NCBI GenBank assembly: GCA_028015205.1 | Contig: CM051513.1 | Location: forward strand, 44,830,841 to 44,894,840 | DNA from: Mytilisepta virgata | Lineage: Eukaryota > Mollusca > Bivalvia > Mytilida > Mytilidae | Direction of reading: 5' to 3' | Length of the DNA: 64,000 bases | Shown: positions 1 to 11,831 of the stretch, in pieces | Position numbering within the stretch: the stretch's first letter is position 1 | How the letters are laid out: each line of letters opens with the position of its first letter | Notes under the pieces: model-generated | What the model was told of the DNA's origin: nothing | The model's input: the letters and a program-made list of their open reading frames with translations, nothing else | Database searches by the model: none | Translations under genes and position numbers: made by a program

Positions 1-480
1 TAACCGGGCCAAATATCAAAAATCTAAATACATGGTTAGATTCAGCATATCGAAGAACCCCATATATTCAATTTTTGTTGAAATCAAACAAAGTTTAATT
101 TTGGACCCCGATTTGGACCAACTTGAAAAATGGGCCCATAATAAAAAAAACTAAGTACATGTTTAGATTCAGCATATCAAAGAACCTCAAGAATTCAATT
201 TTTGTTAAAATCAAACTAAGTTTAATTTTGAACCCTTTGGACCTTAATGTAGACCAGTTTGAAAACAGGATCAAAAATTAAGAATCTAAATAAACGGTTA
301 GATTCGGCATATCAAAGAACCCCAATAGTTCAATTTTCGATGAAATCAAACAAAGTTTAATTTTGGACCCTTTTGGCCCCTAATTCCTAAACTGTTGGGA
401 CCAAAACTCCCAAAATCAATCCCAACCTTCCTTTTGTGGTCATAAACCTTGTGTTTAAATTTCATAGATTTCTATTAACT
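1..480. repeat. Degenerate tandem repeat, period about 128 bp
   Basis: Three successive diverged copies of a unit that contains 'ggttagattcagcatatc' and later 'tttaattttggaccc' can be read here. Related partial copies recur at about 1680-1890 and 17140-17340, so it is an interspersed family as well as a short array. No coding capacity is seen. Confidence 0.7.
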
Positions 481-483
481 TAT

Positions 484-580
484 ACTAAAGTTATAGTGCA
501 AAAACCAAATGTCTTCGGACGACGACGACGCCAACGTCATACCAGTATACGACCGCAAAAATTTTGCGGTCGTATAAAAA
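484..580. repeat. Repeat-end segment with GCGGTCGTAT hairpin
   Basis: A GACGACGACG-rich stretch is followed by a short inverted repeat, about 549-575, in which 'acgaccgcaaaa' pairs with 'ttttgcggtcgt'. Similar ends occur near 4974-4999 and 7315-7342, suggesting the conserved end of one interspersed family. Confidence 0.55.
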
Positions 581-1400
581 CTGAACATAATTTTTAAAGA
601 GGACCATCCAAGGAACATTCCACCAAAGTTTGGTTAAAATTGGCTAAGCAGTTTCAGAGGAGATGAAGAAAATGTTAAATTCCCATAGGGTCCATTTTAA
701 ACTATGTCGCGCCATGCCGGCCATATTGGATAGCACTCTGCAAAACCGAACAAAACCGCACATAATTTTTAAAGAGGACTGTCCACTGAACATTCCATTA
801 ATGTTTTGTTAAAATTGGCTAAGTGGTTTCAGATGGGTTGAAGAAAATGTAAAATTCCCATAAGGTCCAATGTTAAACCATGTCGAGCCATGGTAGTCAT
901 ATTGGATACCACTCGGCAAAACTGAACATAACGTCTAAAGAGGACCATCCAAGGAACATTCCACTAAAGTTTGGTTAAAATTGGCTGAGCAGTTTCAGAG
1001 GAGTTGAAGAAAATTCCCTAGGGTCCTATGTTAAACTATGTCAAGCCATGGCAGCCATATTGGATAGCATTCGTCAAAACAGAACATGACTTTTAAAGAG
1101 GACCATCCAAGGAACATTCCATCAAAGTTTGGTTAAAATTGGCTAAGTGGTTTCAGATGAGTTGAAGACACTGTAAAATTCCCATAGGGTCCGTTGTTAA
1201 ACTATGTCGAGCCATGGTTGCAATATTGGATAGTGCTCGGCAAAACTGAACATAATTTTCAAACAGGACCATCCAAGGAACTTTCCACTAAATTTGGTTA
1301 AAATTGGCCCAGTGGTTTCAGAGGAGTTGATGAAAATATGAAAAGTTTACACTGGCGACGACGACGGATGCAAAGCGATGAGAAAAGCTTGCATGGCCTT
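578..1400. repeat. Tandem repeat, period about 165 bp, about five copies
   Basis: Copies begin near 578, 748, 920, 1080 and 1245, each with a variant of 'aaagaggaccatccaagg' followed by 'cccatagggtcc' and 'gccatattggat'. The array ends in a GACGACGACGG stretch and 'gtgagctaaaaa'. The same internal blocks, diverged, occur in the array at 5630-6780, so both belong to one broader family. Confidence 0.75.
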
Positions 1401-1479
1401 TTAGGACAGGTGAGCTAAAAAGATGTAACTTTCTGCAAAAATAAATTCAATATATCTTAAAGACTGAAACTTATACTGC

Positions 1480-1665
1480 AATAAAATTTTTCGCAGGATG
1501 CAGCTTGATACAACTGCAGAGGTAAAACCTGAACAGTATGGCAAGTATGTACACATATTCCAAGCTTAATACAGCTCTGAATTTGGATTGTATTTAAATA
1601 TTTGATACAGCATAGGTTTCTGACACAGAATGAATGTGGTGGTCAAATAACTTAAAAATTTGAAA
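1480..1665 (+). repeat. Interspersed repeat; uninterrupted paralogue of the LINE A target site
   Basis: This stretch ('gcagcttgatac', then 'ggtttctgacacagaa', then 'aacttaaaaattt') matches 7355-7493 continued directly by 17041-17075. It therefore shows the target repeat without the LINE A insertion and supports the LINE A boundaries independently of the target-site duplication. Confidence 0.7.
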
Positions 1666-1679
1666 TGGGACATTTTATA

Positions 1680-1890
1680 CCAATACCTGTCCAATATCCA
1701 AAATCTAAATAAATGTACATGGTTAAATTTTAATGAAATCAAACAAGTTTAATTTTGGACCCTTTGGACCTCATGTTGACCGATTTGATAGCTGAGCCCA
1801 AAATCTTATACATTTGTAAATGATTAGATTAAGATATCAAAATGCCCAATATATTCAACTTTTGTTGACATCAAAGGAAATTTAATTTTG
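1680..1890. repeat. Two partial copies of the 128-bp repeat family
   Basis: Blocks near 1700-1770 and 1800-1890 repeat the 'tttaattttggaccc' and 'tggttaaatt/gattagatt' segments seen at 1-480. They are diverged and truncated. Confidence 0.55.
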
Positions 1891-2138
1891 GACCCATCAT
1901 GCCCATACATGTATTTGGACCAACTTGGTGTTGTTTAAATTAGCTTTGAATTTTACTCGAGTAATACATGTAATATATCTAAATTTCAAAAACTTTATAT
2001 TGTTTAGGATAGTGATGACTGCTCTTTTCATATAAACCAAATTTAATGAGAAATTTGCACAAATGTAGTTATCATTATCAATTGATACAGGGTAAAGTTG
2101 AATAAGCTGTAACATGGAATGAAACTTAATATACTCAC

Positions 2139-2239
2139 TCTGCATGGTCACACAATACGTAAACTTTGTTGGTACATGTACCTATCACCTCTGATGGCCA
2201 CATCACTGGGGACCCTTTAATCTTAGCCCAAACAAAATT
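2139..2239 (-). CDS. Internal exon, PWWP-like segment of a large minus-strand host gene
   Basis: Read on the minus strand, a T-rich tract ending in AG precedes an open exon that starts in phase 0 and ends at a consensus GTGAGT donor in phase 2. Its translation contains VWAKIKGSPVMWPSEV, which resembles the start of a PWWP domain (VWAKxKGxPxWPxxV), a chromatin-binding fold for methylated histone H3 tails and DNA. The usual PWWP core is altered here to PVMWP. A weaker alternative donor at 2187-2188 would end the exon in phase 0. The exon joins in phase with the one at 2621-2690. The continuation at lower coordinates was not found. The PWWP assignment is tentative because only about 30 residues are visible. 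Confidence 0.55.
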
Positions 2240-2620
2240 CTAAAAAAAATAAAGCATTTATCTTTTAAACAACTCTCCATATAGACCAAATGTTGTTGAT
2301 GTCAGCAATTATAAGTCACAGTAGAATTCTTCAAGGGGCTACTAACTAATACATAGTCCAATAGTCCCCTATTTTTTAACGACACAAGTCGGTAATAAGA
2401 TAGGTTTATTCAATTTGACCTAAAGGACGCTTCACTATGGAAATGGCATGTATGATGTCACTAATCTTTACTCTCTTTACTCTGACTGGACAAAATTACA
2501 GAATTGAACAAAAACCAACAAAAAAAGATACATGCTGCAATAAAGGGCTAACATTACGGACATAAAATAAAACTTAAAAATTAAATTATAAAGAAAAACA
2601 AATGTAGGTGTCATTATCAC

Positions 2621-2690
2621 CTTTAATTTGCCAACTTGATTGTTTTGAATATTGTAGACTTTGCCTTCAAACATGAACAGGTAACTATCA
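2621..2690 (-). CDS. Internal exon preceding the PWWP-like exon
   Basis: The acceptor is 'acctgtcag' on the minus strand and the donor is GTGATA. One base completes the previous codon, then 23 open codons follow (YLFMFEGKVYNIQNNQVGKLK region, first residues Asp-Ser) ending in phase 0. This matches the phase-0 start of the next exon at 2239. The preceding exon, which must end in phase 2, was not found. No domain is recognised in this piece alone. Confidence 0.5.
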
Positions 2691-3585
2691 CTGACAGGTT
2701 CAGTAATTAGATCTATAATTGAAGCTATAAATTAACTGACCAGTCAATTTGACTATTTATAGCTTACAGCCTGAGTTCTATAAATATATCTTATCGACTT
2801 TGTGTACTTGAAAGTGCAGTCTAAAACTTCACAGGCCTAATAATAAGAGTATAAAATATTTTACTTGAAATAAAGAATATCAAAATACATATATCACAAT
2901 TTTGATTAATAGTCAAAAGCTGTATTATACAGATCAACTCTCTTTACTTTTCTCTCTAAAGTAAAAATGTAAAATTTGGGACTTTATAGGCACAGCCCAT
3001 TGGATGCAGGAATGTAGTTATTAATTATGTAAGGAATTTTCACTTGCCAGATCAAAAAAGTGAAAATTTTCTACTTCTGTTAAATGATGAATTTTTTTTT
3101 GACACTTAACATGATACTTTGGCAGTGATACATTGATATCCTTTCCCTTTCTCATCAGAATCATTATTTTTTTAACCCATTACAATGTATAGTGAAAAAT
3201 AACAGTCTTATGAATATATCTTTATTCTGGTAGGGTAAAAAATGTTAAAATACAAATTTCAAATACACGATTTTGACATGCCAATCATTTATAATTGTTA
3301 TGTTGTCTGTAAGATAAGAAGCAGAGGTGTCAAGTTTTTAGAAGAACTTTGAGCGAGATCTCACACAAAGACATTTTTCTTTGAGGGAGATTTACCATAG
3401 TGTCATTTATGCGTCAACATTTTGTGTCTGTTAAATGAAAAAATACAATTTAACTTCTTTATTGTAAGACCCACCAACTCATAATATTATACACCAATTA
3501 TCCAACATTACAACCAGTTAGACTTATTTATTTTTAAAGTCTCTATTTAACATTCATTTGTCATGTTTGTAGGAAGACTCATATC
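2691..3585. other. No gene seen; intronic AT-rich sequence
   Basis: No convincing exon, repeat or RNA gene was recognised. The stretch lies inside the proposed minus-strand gene and is treated as intron. Confidence 0.4.
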
Positions 3586-3599
3586 ATATTTATTGTAGC

Positions 3600-4144
3600 C
3601 CAGGACGACTCATTCTTTTATTTTAGAGAATGAGCCGCCTCCTGAGTGTATTCCCTGCCAATGTCGACATAGTATTAAACATCTTTTAATTGACTGTGTA
3701 GATAAATCCGACATTATTAGTCGGTACTACACAGTCAACAATATGAAAGAGTTGTTTACAAAGGTTGCTGGCAACCGTATTTTAGAATATTTGAAAGACG
3801 TTGGACTGTATTCAAGAATATAGTCTACCAGCATTCCTGAATAGAGTCCAATACCTTTAAATTTTTTCATATGTTTTGCATGTTATTTAATAGCGTATCT
3901 GTGATATTATTTTGAAATTTCGTTTGTTATTTTGCAAAGTTCGTCTGTGATAATATTTTACATAATGAAAGTTTGTCTCGTATTTGTTTTATTGTTTTAT
4001 TTTCTCCTTAAATATTATTTGTAAATAGCCATCTTTTGTTTTAGATAGTATTTGTTTTAATCAAACTTAATATAATTAGTTCTTGCCGTGATATGGCTTA
4101 AATGTCGGCCACACGGCGTAAAACAATATTCAATCAATCAATCA
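3600..4144 (+). mobile_element. 5'-truncated LINE, same family as LINE A and LINE B
   Basis: The sequence matches the last 0.5 kb of LINE A (16521-17039), including the C-terminal CxC...H...C segment of ORF2, the 3' UTR and the (AATC)n tail. It is bounded by a 14-bp target-site duplication, atatttattgtagc, at 3586-3599 and 4145-4158. The short 5'-truncated form, tail and target duplication are what target-primed reverse transcription leaves behind. It cannot code for a working enzyme. Confidence 0.92.
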
Positions 4145-4158
4145 ATATTTATTGTAGC

Positions 4159-4430
4159 TGCTTTTGAAGACTTACATGTATAAACTTTAAGATTATATTA
4201 TTTTTTCTATCCCCACCTGAATTCACTTTGGACAGTTCCCAGTTTTAAGCATTTTGCATGTTGAGTGCTTAATGCATGTCTCTTGACATCATATGACAGA
4301 CAAAAATTACTGATAAACATCCATTATGACATGTCACATTAAGACTGAAAACGACTGTAACTTTAACTACGACATCTGTACAAGTTGATAGGCATTTGTC
4401 AATCTGAGACATAATTTATATGCGCGGAAA
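4159..4430. other. No feature seen
   Basis: AT-rich sequence between two repeats; nothing recognisable on either strand. Confidence 0.35.
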
Positions 4431-5005
4431 CATTAAAAAAATACCATTTTTAACCCCTTTGGACCCCTAGTTTCCAAACCGGTATGGGTAGGACCTCCAT
4501 TTTCAATCCCTAGCTTTATATTGTAGTAAGGATCATTGTATGAAAATTTCATGGCAATCAGTCAACTTGAACAAAAGTTATTGCACGGAAACCAAAAAAT
4601 CATAATTTAGGGCCTTGGCCCTTTTAGAGCCCTTGTATCTTGGAAACGGTAAAAGATACCTCAAATCCGTTAGCATACTACTGAAAGATATTTTCATAAA
4701 ATATCTAAAGAAAAAATCCGCATCAAAATCGGACAAAAAATAAACGCTCTATGCCCAAAAGTATGAAACTACCAATTTCAGCCCCTTTGGGCCTCTAGTT
4801 TCAAAATAGGTGGAGGTAGAACCTCCATTGTCAATCCCTGGCTTTATACTGTAGTTAGGATCATTGTGTACAAATTTCATGGCAATCGGTCAACTGGAAC
4901 AAAAGTTATTGCATGGAAACCAATGTATCTACAGATGGATGACGACGACAACGACGACTACAGACTCATAATACAATCGCAAATTTTTTGCGGTCATATA
5001 AAAAT
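4431..5005. repeat. Interspersed repeat ending in the GCGGTC hairpin motif
   Basis: Two internal blocks repeat one another: 'gacccctagtttccaaaccgg...aggacctccat' near 4465 and 'gcctctagtttcaaaataggtgg...agaacctccat' near 4790, each followed by 'tggcaatcagtcaac'-type text. The right end has a GACGACGACAACGACGAC run and the short hairpin near 4974-4999. Non-coding. Confidence 0.55.
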
Positions 5006-5629
5006 CTACATTCAAACTGGAAACAAAGGTAACACTTAATGACCCCTTTTGCCTAGCGGCAGTGGCATAAAAATAGGTCTGTCACAAAATACATGGTACA
5101 AAACATTTTGAATGACAGAGGCAGTACAAACCAGAGTTTCTTCAGCTCGTTTTTCTGTTTTTCTCTTTCTTTTTGGCATTTTTAATATATATATAATTAA
5201 AAAACAAAGTTTTACTAGACTTACATGACTTATACATTGACAGTACACAATGAGACTTTTCATTGTGGGATTATTAACTTAAGAATTCTGAATTTGGATT
5301 AAACTTTATGAGACTTTTTAATAGTGCACAGCGAGACTATGCATTAAGACACTTTTCAACTTGATAACTCTTAACTAGAGGCTCTCAAGAGCCTGTGTCG
5401 CTCACTTGTATCTAATGTGATTTTGGAAATTATGTAAAATTATATAATGATTGAGACCAAGATTGGTTTAATTTGACACAGTATTTAAAATTAAAAACAG
5501 GTCATCTTAGTGTAGTCTTACAATAGCTACTGAAGACATCTTATCATTATTATTTTTGAATATGTGGTCCAGTTGTGACCATTCAGAATTTTTTTTTTTA
5601 CAATTTTCTGATAGACTTCTAAACATTTT
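5006..5629. other. No gene seen
   Basis: AT-rich sequence with only short open frames lacking splice context. It leads into the tandem repeat at 5630. Confidence 0.35.
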
Positions 5630-6780
5630 GGATGATGGATCGGCAACAAAGTAACAACACTTGGTCAGCACCTCATAAGGAACATTCATGCTATGTTTTG
5701 TTACATTCCATTCAGTGGTTCTCTAAAAGAAGTCATTTGTATGCATTTCCCATAGGGTCCTATGTTAAACTAAGTCCCCCTCTGGCGGCAATCTTGGATG
5801 ATGGATCGGCTACAAAGTAACAACACTTGGTCAGCACCTTATAAGGGTTCATTCATGCCAGATTTAGTTTCATTCCATTCAGTGGTTCTTTAAAAGAAGT
5901 CATTTGTATGCATTTCCCATAGGGTCCTATGTTAAACTAAGTTCCCCGCTGGCGGCCATCTTGGATGATGGATCAGCTACAAAGTAACAACACTCGGTCA
6001 GCACTTCATGAGAAATATTCATGCCATGTTTGGTTTCATTCCATTAAGTGAGTCACTAAAAGAAGTCATTTGTATGCATTTCCCATAGGGTTCTATGTTA
6101 AACTAAGTCCCCCACTGGCGGCCATCTTGGATTATGGATCGGCTACAAAGTAACAACACTTGGTCAGCACCTTATCAGGGTGCATTCATGCCAGATTTAG
6201 TTTCATTCCATTCAGTGGTTCTCTAAAAGAAGTCATTTGTATGCATTTCCCATAGGGTCCTATGTTAAACTAAGTTCCCCACTGGCGGCCATCTTGGATG
6301 ATGGATCAGCTACAAAGTAACAACACTTGGTCAGCACTTCATAAGGAATATTCATGCCATGTTTGGTTTCATTCCATTAAGTGAGTCACTAAAAGAAGTC
6401 ATTTGTATGCATTTCCCATAGGGTTCTATGTTAAACTAAGTCCCCCGCTGGCGGCCATATTGGATTATGGATCGGCTACAAAGTAACAACACTTGGTCAG
6501 TACCTCATAAGGAACATTCATGCCATGTTTGGTTTCATTCCATTCAACGGTTCTCTAAAAGAAGTCATTTGTATGCATTTCCCATAGGGTTCTATGTTAA
6601 ACTAAGTTCCCCGCTGGCGGCCATCTTGGATCATGGATCGGCTACAAAGTAACAACACTTGGTCAGCACCTCATAAGGAACATTCATGCCATGTTTGGTT
6701 TCATTCCATTCAGTGGTTCTCTAGAAGAAGTTCAAAATGTAAAATGTTAACGACGACGACGGACGCCAAGTGAGCTAAAA
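5630..6780. repeat. Tandem repeat, period about 166 bp, about seven copies
   Basis: Copies begin with 'ggatgatggatcggctac' (or close variants) near 5630, 5796, 5963, 6130, 6297, 6464 and 6631. The units share 'catttgtatgcatttccc' and 'actggcggccatcttgg'. The array closes with a GACGACGACGG run and 'gtgagctaaaaa', as the array at 578-1400 does. Short open frames inside are by-products of the repeat. Confidence 0.85.
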
Positions 6781-7354
6781 ATAATGCAAAGATTTATCGT
6801 AAAACACATGATTCTACACTGTGTTGCTATTCATTGTGGGACATTTTACTTTAAATTACTGAATTAAGACGAAGTTTTATTATACTTGTATGGATCATCA
6901 AACAGTGAGACTTTTCATTGTGAGGCTCCTCATGCACTTTTAACTCATCCTGTGAACAGTGCGCGGGGCTTAATGGCATGATAATGTTGACATTTTCAAT
7001 TGAAAATTCCTGAGAGATTTTTACAAATTCCCTAGCATTTGATCTATATGCCCTACTAGAAAAAAATGGGTTTTTAAATTCTGAAAAATTCAGTATTTCA
7101 GGAAATCTTTCATTTATAATGTCGTAATATGTAATAAATTTGCAATTTGCAAACAGGACTGTTACAAACCTAGTGACACAGAAGTATAGGGATCATTATT
7201 TTAAAATGTCATTTGGATCGGTTCACCACAGCAAAAGAAAAGTTGCTAAAACCTAAGTGTCCAAAGACAGAAGACACAGACCCCAACACCAAAACCGTCA
7301 TTGCCATAAAATAATATGACCACAATTTTTTTGTGGTAGTATAGAACTAAAAAA
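6781..7354. other. No gene; AT-rich, with a repeat-end hairpin near 7315
   Basis: Apart from a degenerate copy of the terminal hairpin ('gaccacaatttttttgtggt', about 7318-7337) no feature was recognised. Confidence 0.35.
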
Positions 7355-7493
7355 ATGCCTGCTGGGCGCAGCTTGATACGACCCTGAACAGTTGGGGAAA
7401 GTATGGACACAACATTCAACTTGATACAGCACTGAATTTGGATTGTGAATAAATATTTGACACAGCATAGGTTTCTGACACAGAATTAATGTG
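7355..7493 (+). repeat. Left half of the interspersed repeat split by LINE A
   Basis: It matches 1480-1640 and ends in the LINE A target-site duplication 'cagaattaatgtg' (7481-7493). The right half resumes at 17040 after LINE A. Confidence 0.75.
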
Positions 7494-8989
7494 CCCCCGT
7501 GTGGGTCCCGGGGACACAATAGAATAGGCCCACAGCTCCTCGGCTTGGCGTAAGAGGCCCCTAAAGAGGCGACATGTTTGCCGTGTGTCGCAAACCCGTG
7601 TCGGTAATGGGGAGTGTTCCTGGATGGCCGGAAAAACGGTTCTGATCACCATCTGGGGCACAATCTTTACCTACACGGGAGGCCGGATGGACCCGATTCG
7701 GTCAATCGGCTGGTCACATCAATCCCTTTTTGTAACACATTATATATTTATTTTTTTTCCCCTTCAAGACTGATTAATATAAATTCTAAATTGCTGTTTG
7801 GCGGGATTGGTGTTGGCTTATGGGTCACAAATTTCAACAGGCTCAAAATTTTACTTTTGAATTTGTGAATTTAATATTTTAGTGTTATTTTTGTTTTGTT
7901 ATTTTTATTTTATATACGAATATTGAAATTTGGATTTTTTTGTCAACTTGGTTAGTTTTTCACCCCCTTCAAATATATTTGGATTGTTTTTTATATACAC
8001 CCAGTTTAAAGAATGGCTGGATGACCCCGGTTCAGTCAAAACTGGTCATGTCTTGCCCTCGGCTTTTTCTCGTGGTTATTTGAAAAGATCCTGAGGAACC
8101 CTCAATGACATCCAGATACAATGGGTTGGATGGGCGGAATGCATGTATCATATGGATTGATGTTTGGGTTCCGGGGTCTTTGGAAAGTAACCACTGACGG
8201 AATTGCGGAGAAGGCGGTGGCTTATGGGGCAAGGCTTCCTCGGCTTAATGAGGCCACATGTTTGCCGTGTGTGGATACCCGTAAGGATAGAGGACGGGAT
8301 CCTGGTGGCTGAAACACGCCACTTTGGCCCTTACTTTATCTTAAACGGGCGGTCGGATGGGCCCGGTCCTGATCAATCGGCTGGTCACGCCAAGCCCTTG
8401 AACTTGACCTATTTCCAGAATGTACAACAACAGTACCACTTATTAGGTTGGGTTCAAGAAGGCGGTGGCTCATGGGTCAATCGTGTAGATGTTACTTTGG
8501 GCGGTTGTCTTGCCGGGCAACCCCTGGCACAAGGCTTGCGCCCATTAAGAGGTACTCTATGCGAGTATCTTATTCTAGTATCCCTAGTGCTTGTTGCAGA
8601 TGTGGCGGGCGTGCGTCGTTTTGATGTATTCTGGTATCCATCATGAATGCTAGAGTGCATCAAGGCGATGTATGCATCACGCTTGTCGCAAATGTGGCAA
8701 GCATACATCGTGTTGATGCTGCTCCGAGGTGGGCGGGGAGCTAGGGTAACGAATCATATATACATCACCATGGAATTTCCAAATAAAAACCCCCCAAACA
8801 ACCAATCAAAAAACAAAAGAAAATTAGATACCAGTGATGATGAGGAACATGCAGCTAAGTTGCCAAATACTTTTTCGGACAATTTTCCAAAATTTTTAGT
8901 TATTACATCAGTAAACAATGCAAAACCTGTCACTAAAATTTCTCCTTTTGTTATTCAAAAAACAATGTACCATAGTTCTGTAAGATTTC

Positions 8990-9245
8990 TATTCAAAAAG
9001 TGTGAGGTTATCTGCACATAACCTATGGGAGGAGTTAGGCATTTTGATTGGTTGGCTAAAAAGAAAAAAGAAAAATCACATTTTTTCAGAGATTTTGTTT
9101 TTGAAAAGCTTAAGCAAAATGACTGAAAACAGCTTTTCAAAAACAAAATTCTATGAAAAATGTGATTTTCTCTTTTCTTTATAGCCAACCTATCAAAATG
9201 CCTAAATCTTCCCTAGGTTGTGTGCAGACAACATCACACTTTTTG
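8990..9245. repeat. Foldback inverted repeat, arms about 120 bp
   Basis: The stretch 'attcaaaaagtgtgaggtt' at the left pairs with 'catcacactttttgaat' at the right. The arms continue through 'ggcattttgattggttggct', pairing with 'agccaacctatcaaaatgcc', towards the middle near 9121. The arms are imperfect. It could be a MITE-like foldback or the structured left end of the Crypton-like insert. Confidence 0.75.
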
Positions 9246-9263
9246 AATGAAAACGATAATCAG

Positions 9264-9545
9264 AGACAGACAAAGTAACCCATATTTCACTGAGACGGAC
9301 AAAGTGACTCGCATTTTACAGAGACGGACAAAGTGACCCGCATTTTACGGAGACGGACAAAGTGACCCGCATTTTACGGAGACAGACAAAGTGACCCATA
9401 TTTTACGGAGACGAACAAAGTGACCTGCATTTTAAGGAGACAGACAAAGTGACCCATATTTTACGGAGACAGACAAAGTGACCCACATTTTAAGGAGACA
9501 GACAAAGTGACCCATATTTCACGGAGACGGACAAAGTGACCTGTA
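9264..9545. repeat. 29-bp tandem repeat, about ten copies
   Basis: The unit is a variant of 'gacggacaaagtgacccg' followed by 'cattttacgga', with one to three changes per copy. It lies just beyond the stop of the recombinase gene (minus strand) and inside the insertion in LINE A. No reading frame is conserved across the copies. Confidence 0.85.
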
Positions 9546-9643
9546 AATTCTGTGTAAATACTAAAATGAAAACAATTTATTAATAATGATTTAATACCAC
9601 AGATAATCAAAAGTTTTATTTTATAATTCAAATATCCCTCTCA

Positions 9644-11550
9644 TCAATTCGACACTGACTTCTTGAAACAAATCAAAAGTGAACGAATCATTACTTGATC
9701 CTTATGAAAAATAACGAAAACAAATTGAAATCGATCTATTTTGATGTATTTCTTATTATCTTGTGGGCTGAAGTTGAAAACACATCCATTGAAAACACTT
9801 GTCGTAGCTGTCGCCGGATCGACTTTCATATCTTCTACATCTTTTGGCATACTTATTGTTTCACATTTCACTTTTTTCGTGATCCCTTGTGGCTCTAAAA
9901 CATTGGAAATATCTTTCAGCATTTCTCTTGACGGGCGTTTATATTTTCTTACACTCTCGACGGATCGATGGCCTGTGCGGGCCATAATTTCTTGCTCTGG
10001 CACTCCGGCTTGATAAAGCATAGTAGCGCATGTCCTTTTACCCGAATGGTTAGTGTAATAACCATCTAATCCACAATCGGAACACATTTTTTTCATGATT
10101 GTTCCCAATTTATTTATTCCGAGTGACTGTACCGAAAATCCTTTTCCTTTCATGGGCCGACGGTAAAAAGCATCACCACCTAATTTCTCAACTGTGCCCA
10201 CATAATCTCGATAGATATCATACAGTAAATCATTATGACAATAATGCTTGATGTTCTTTGGAGAAATGTGTCTTTGATTCAGGCCACCTAAAACATGTAA
10301 ATAAAATATATTAAAGAAAAGAAACTGATTTTCAGAAAATGATTTTTAAACGCGGACGTTGTTGAAAGCCCTTTTGAGCAACTATTCTATTTTCGGTTTC
10401 ACCGTATGAAACAATGTTCACAGTTCAGATGTTTATATATATGCATTTGTCAATATAAAGTTTATAAAAACAAGGTCATGGAATGGAGCGAGATTCCTTG
10501 TAACAATATTGCGTGGAATATTACATTCACACCATAACTCTCCAATCGTTGAGTACAATTAGGTATATATTCTCAAAATTAAAAATAAATGACATACTAT
10601 ATAATTTTTAAATTTATTTTCTACTAACCTCTATATGTCTTATTGGCTCTCCCGTTAAATAAAATAAACCTTCCATTCTCGTCGGCTCCAACATTTATTT
10701 GCTGTACTGATAATGCACGATGTTCATCTACTCCTCGTAGGCCAAATAGTTTGCTGTTGTAAAAGAACATGGTATTGATGGTTGATTCTGAGCTGTTGTT
10801 CCCCAATAATCCTTTTTCCCATAGCAAATTTTCGGTTTCGGCGCTGATCGGTTCGGCCTGTTTTGTTGTAGTTCCTACTCCTTGAGTTGTCAATTCACAC
10901 ATTCGGGCACTCAGAGCACGACGAAATTCATAAAATTCAGAGTTTTTCTCATCAAGAAAGTTGTAATGGACACCATGTTCACGGAGAAATCTCAATAGTC
11001 CAACAAACAGCATGTACAATGTCTTAGGTGGATACGGTTTCCCATCTTTCCGCCTCGTTTCGACGGCAAATTTACTGAACCAAATGTTAACATCCGCTTT
11101 TGTAAAAGCCTCCAATTCTGGAATAACACATCTAGTTGCCTTAATCCTTGCACCACGCCAGTCATTGAAAGTTGACGCACTCCAATTAGTGTTTTTCCTT
11201 GTATTTTTACTTTCATTTGTACGAACTAAGTTCTGTATGTCTGCATCTTCGACAAAGGAATACCTCTTATCATCGCTGGAATGTGTGGCATTTTCCAGAA
11301 TTCCAATTACATTATCGGGGGTTATTTCCATCTCTATTAGATTGAAGTCGGCAAAATCTGGCAAAGAGTCCATTTTTACATCTACTTCATACCTGTCCAA
11401 AGCTTGGGAAAGCGTTATATCGTCCATTATAGATGACATTTCATGGTCGTTTTGAATGTCCGTGCACATTTGCGACAACGATAAATCGTCAATTGATGAA
11501 TCCCAATGTGCATCTAGAAAATCTATATCCTGTAATTTTGAGGGCTCCAT
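9644..11550 (-). CDS. Crypton-type tyrosine recombinase, two exons
   Basis: I read exon 1 as 11550-10629 and exon 2 as 10287-9644, joined by a GTTAGT donor and a TTTTAG acceptor. The splice keeps frame and gives 521 codons. The frame is open for five codons above the ATG, but that ATG (minus strand, 11550) is the first. Residues about 100-310 form the N-terminal core-binding part (WSASTFNDWRGARIKAT, then VDEHRALSVQ with the first catalytic Arg in FGLRGVDE). Exon 2 has HSGKR (the H-x-x-R motif), GHRS (second His) and RKYKR with the likely nucleophilic Tyr, so the R-HxxR-H-Y set looks complete. This is the fold of Cryptons and their ZMYM/QRICH1-type host derivatives. Exon-intron structure and intact motifs suggest a fairly young or functional copy. 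Confidence 0.85.
10288..10628 (-). other. Intron of the tyrosine recombinase gene
   Basis: A 341-base AT-rich intron with a GT donor at 10628-10627 and an AG acceptor at 10289-10288 (minus strand). The split Gly codon and the uninterrupted motif order on both sides support it. Confidence 0.7.
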
Positions 11551-11689
11551 GTTTTTAAAATCCAACCGACACTCTCAAAATCTTGTCGAACACTAAAATT
11601 TTGCGGTTAATCTGCACGGATTTTCTGTCAAGTTCCCGGGAAAATCGGCACGAGCTACTTGTAACGTTAATTGGAACTTTGGCACATGT

Positions 11690-11831
11690 GATTTACCAAA
11701 TGAGAAATGATTGGTTATGTTGATACCTTGAAGGGAGGAGCATAAATTACACTCGAAAGCAGAGCTTTCTCGTGAATTTATGCTCCTCCCCTTCAAGGTA
11801 TCTACACATAACCAAACATTTCTCATATGGT
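11690..11831. repeat. Inverted repeat (hairpin) at the right end of the Crypton-like insert
   Basis: Two arms of about 68 bp face each other around 11760: 'taccttgaagggaggagcat' pairs with 'atgctcctccccttcaaggta', continuing into 'gagaaatgattggttatg' against 'cataaccaaacatttctc'. It sits upstream of the recombinase start, so it may hold the promoter or a recombination site. Confidence 0.75.

Noticed and set aside
5632..6652. Short coding frames in the 166-bp array
   Set aside because: They recur with each repeat copy and lack any coding context.
8203..8646. 147-codon frame in the LINE A leader (and its equivalent in LINE B)
   Set aside because: It lies in the LINE 5' UTR upstream of the ORF1 ATG; the two LINEs do not preserve the same frame limits.
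9264..9545. CRISPR-like array
   Set aside because: Direct tandem 29-bp units without spacers, in a eukaryotic mobile element.
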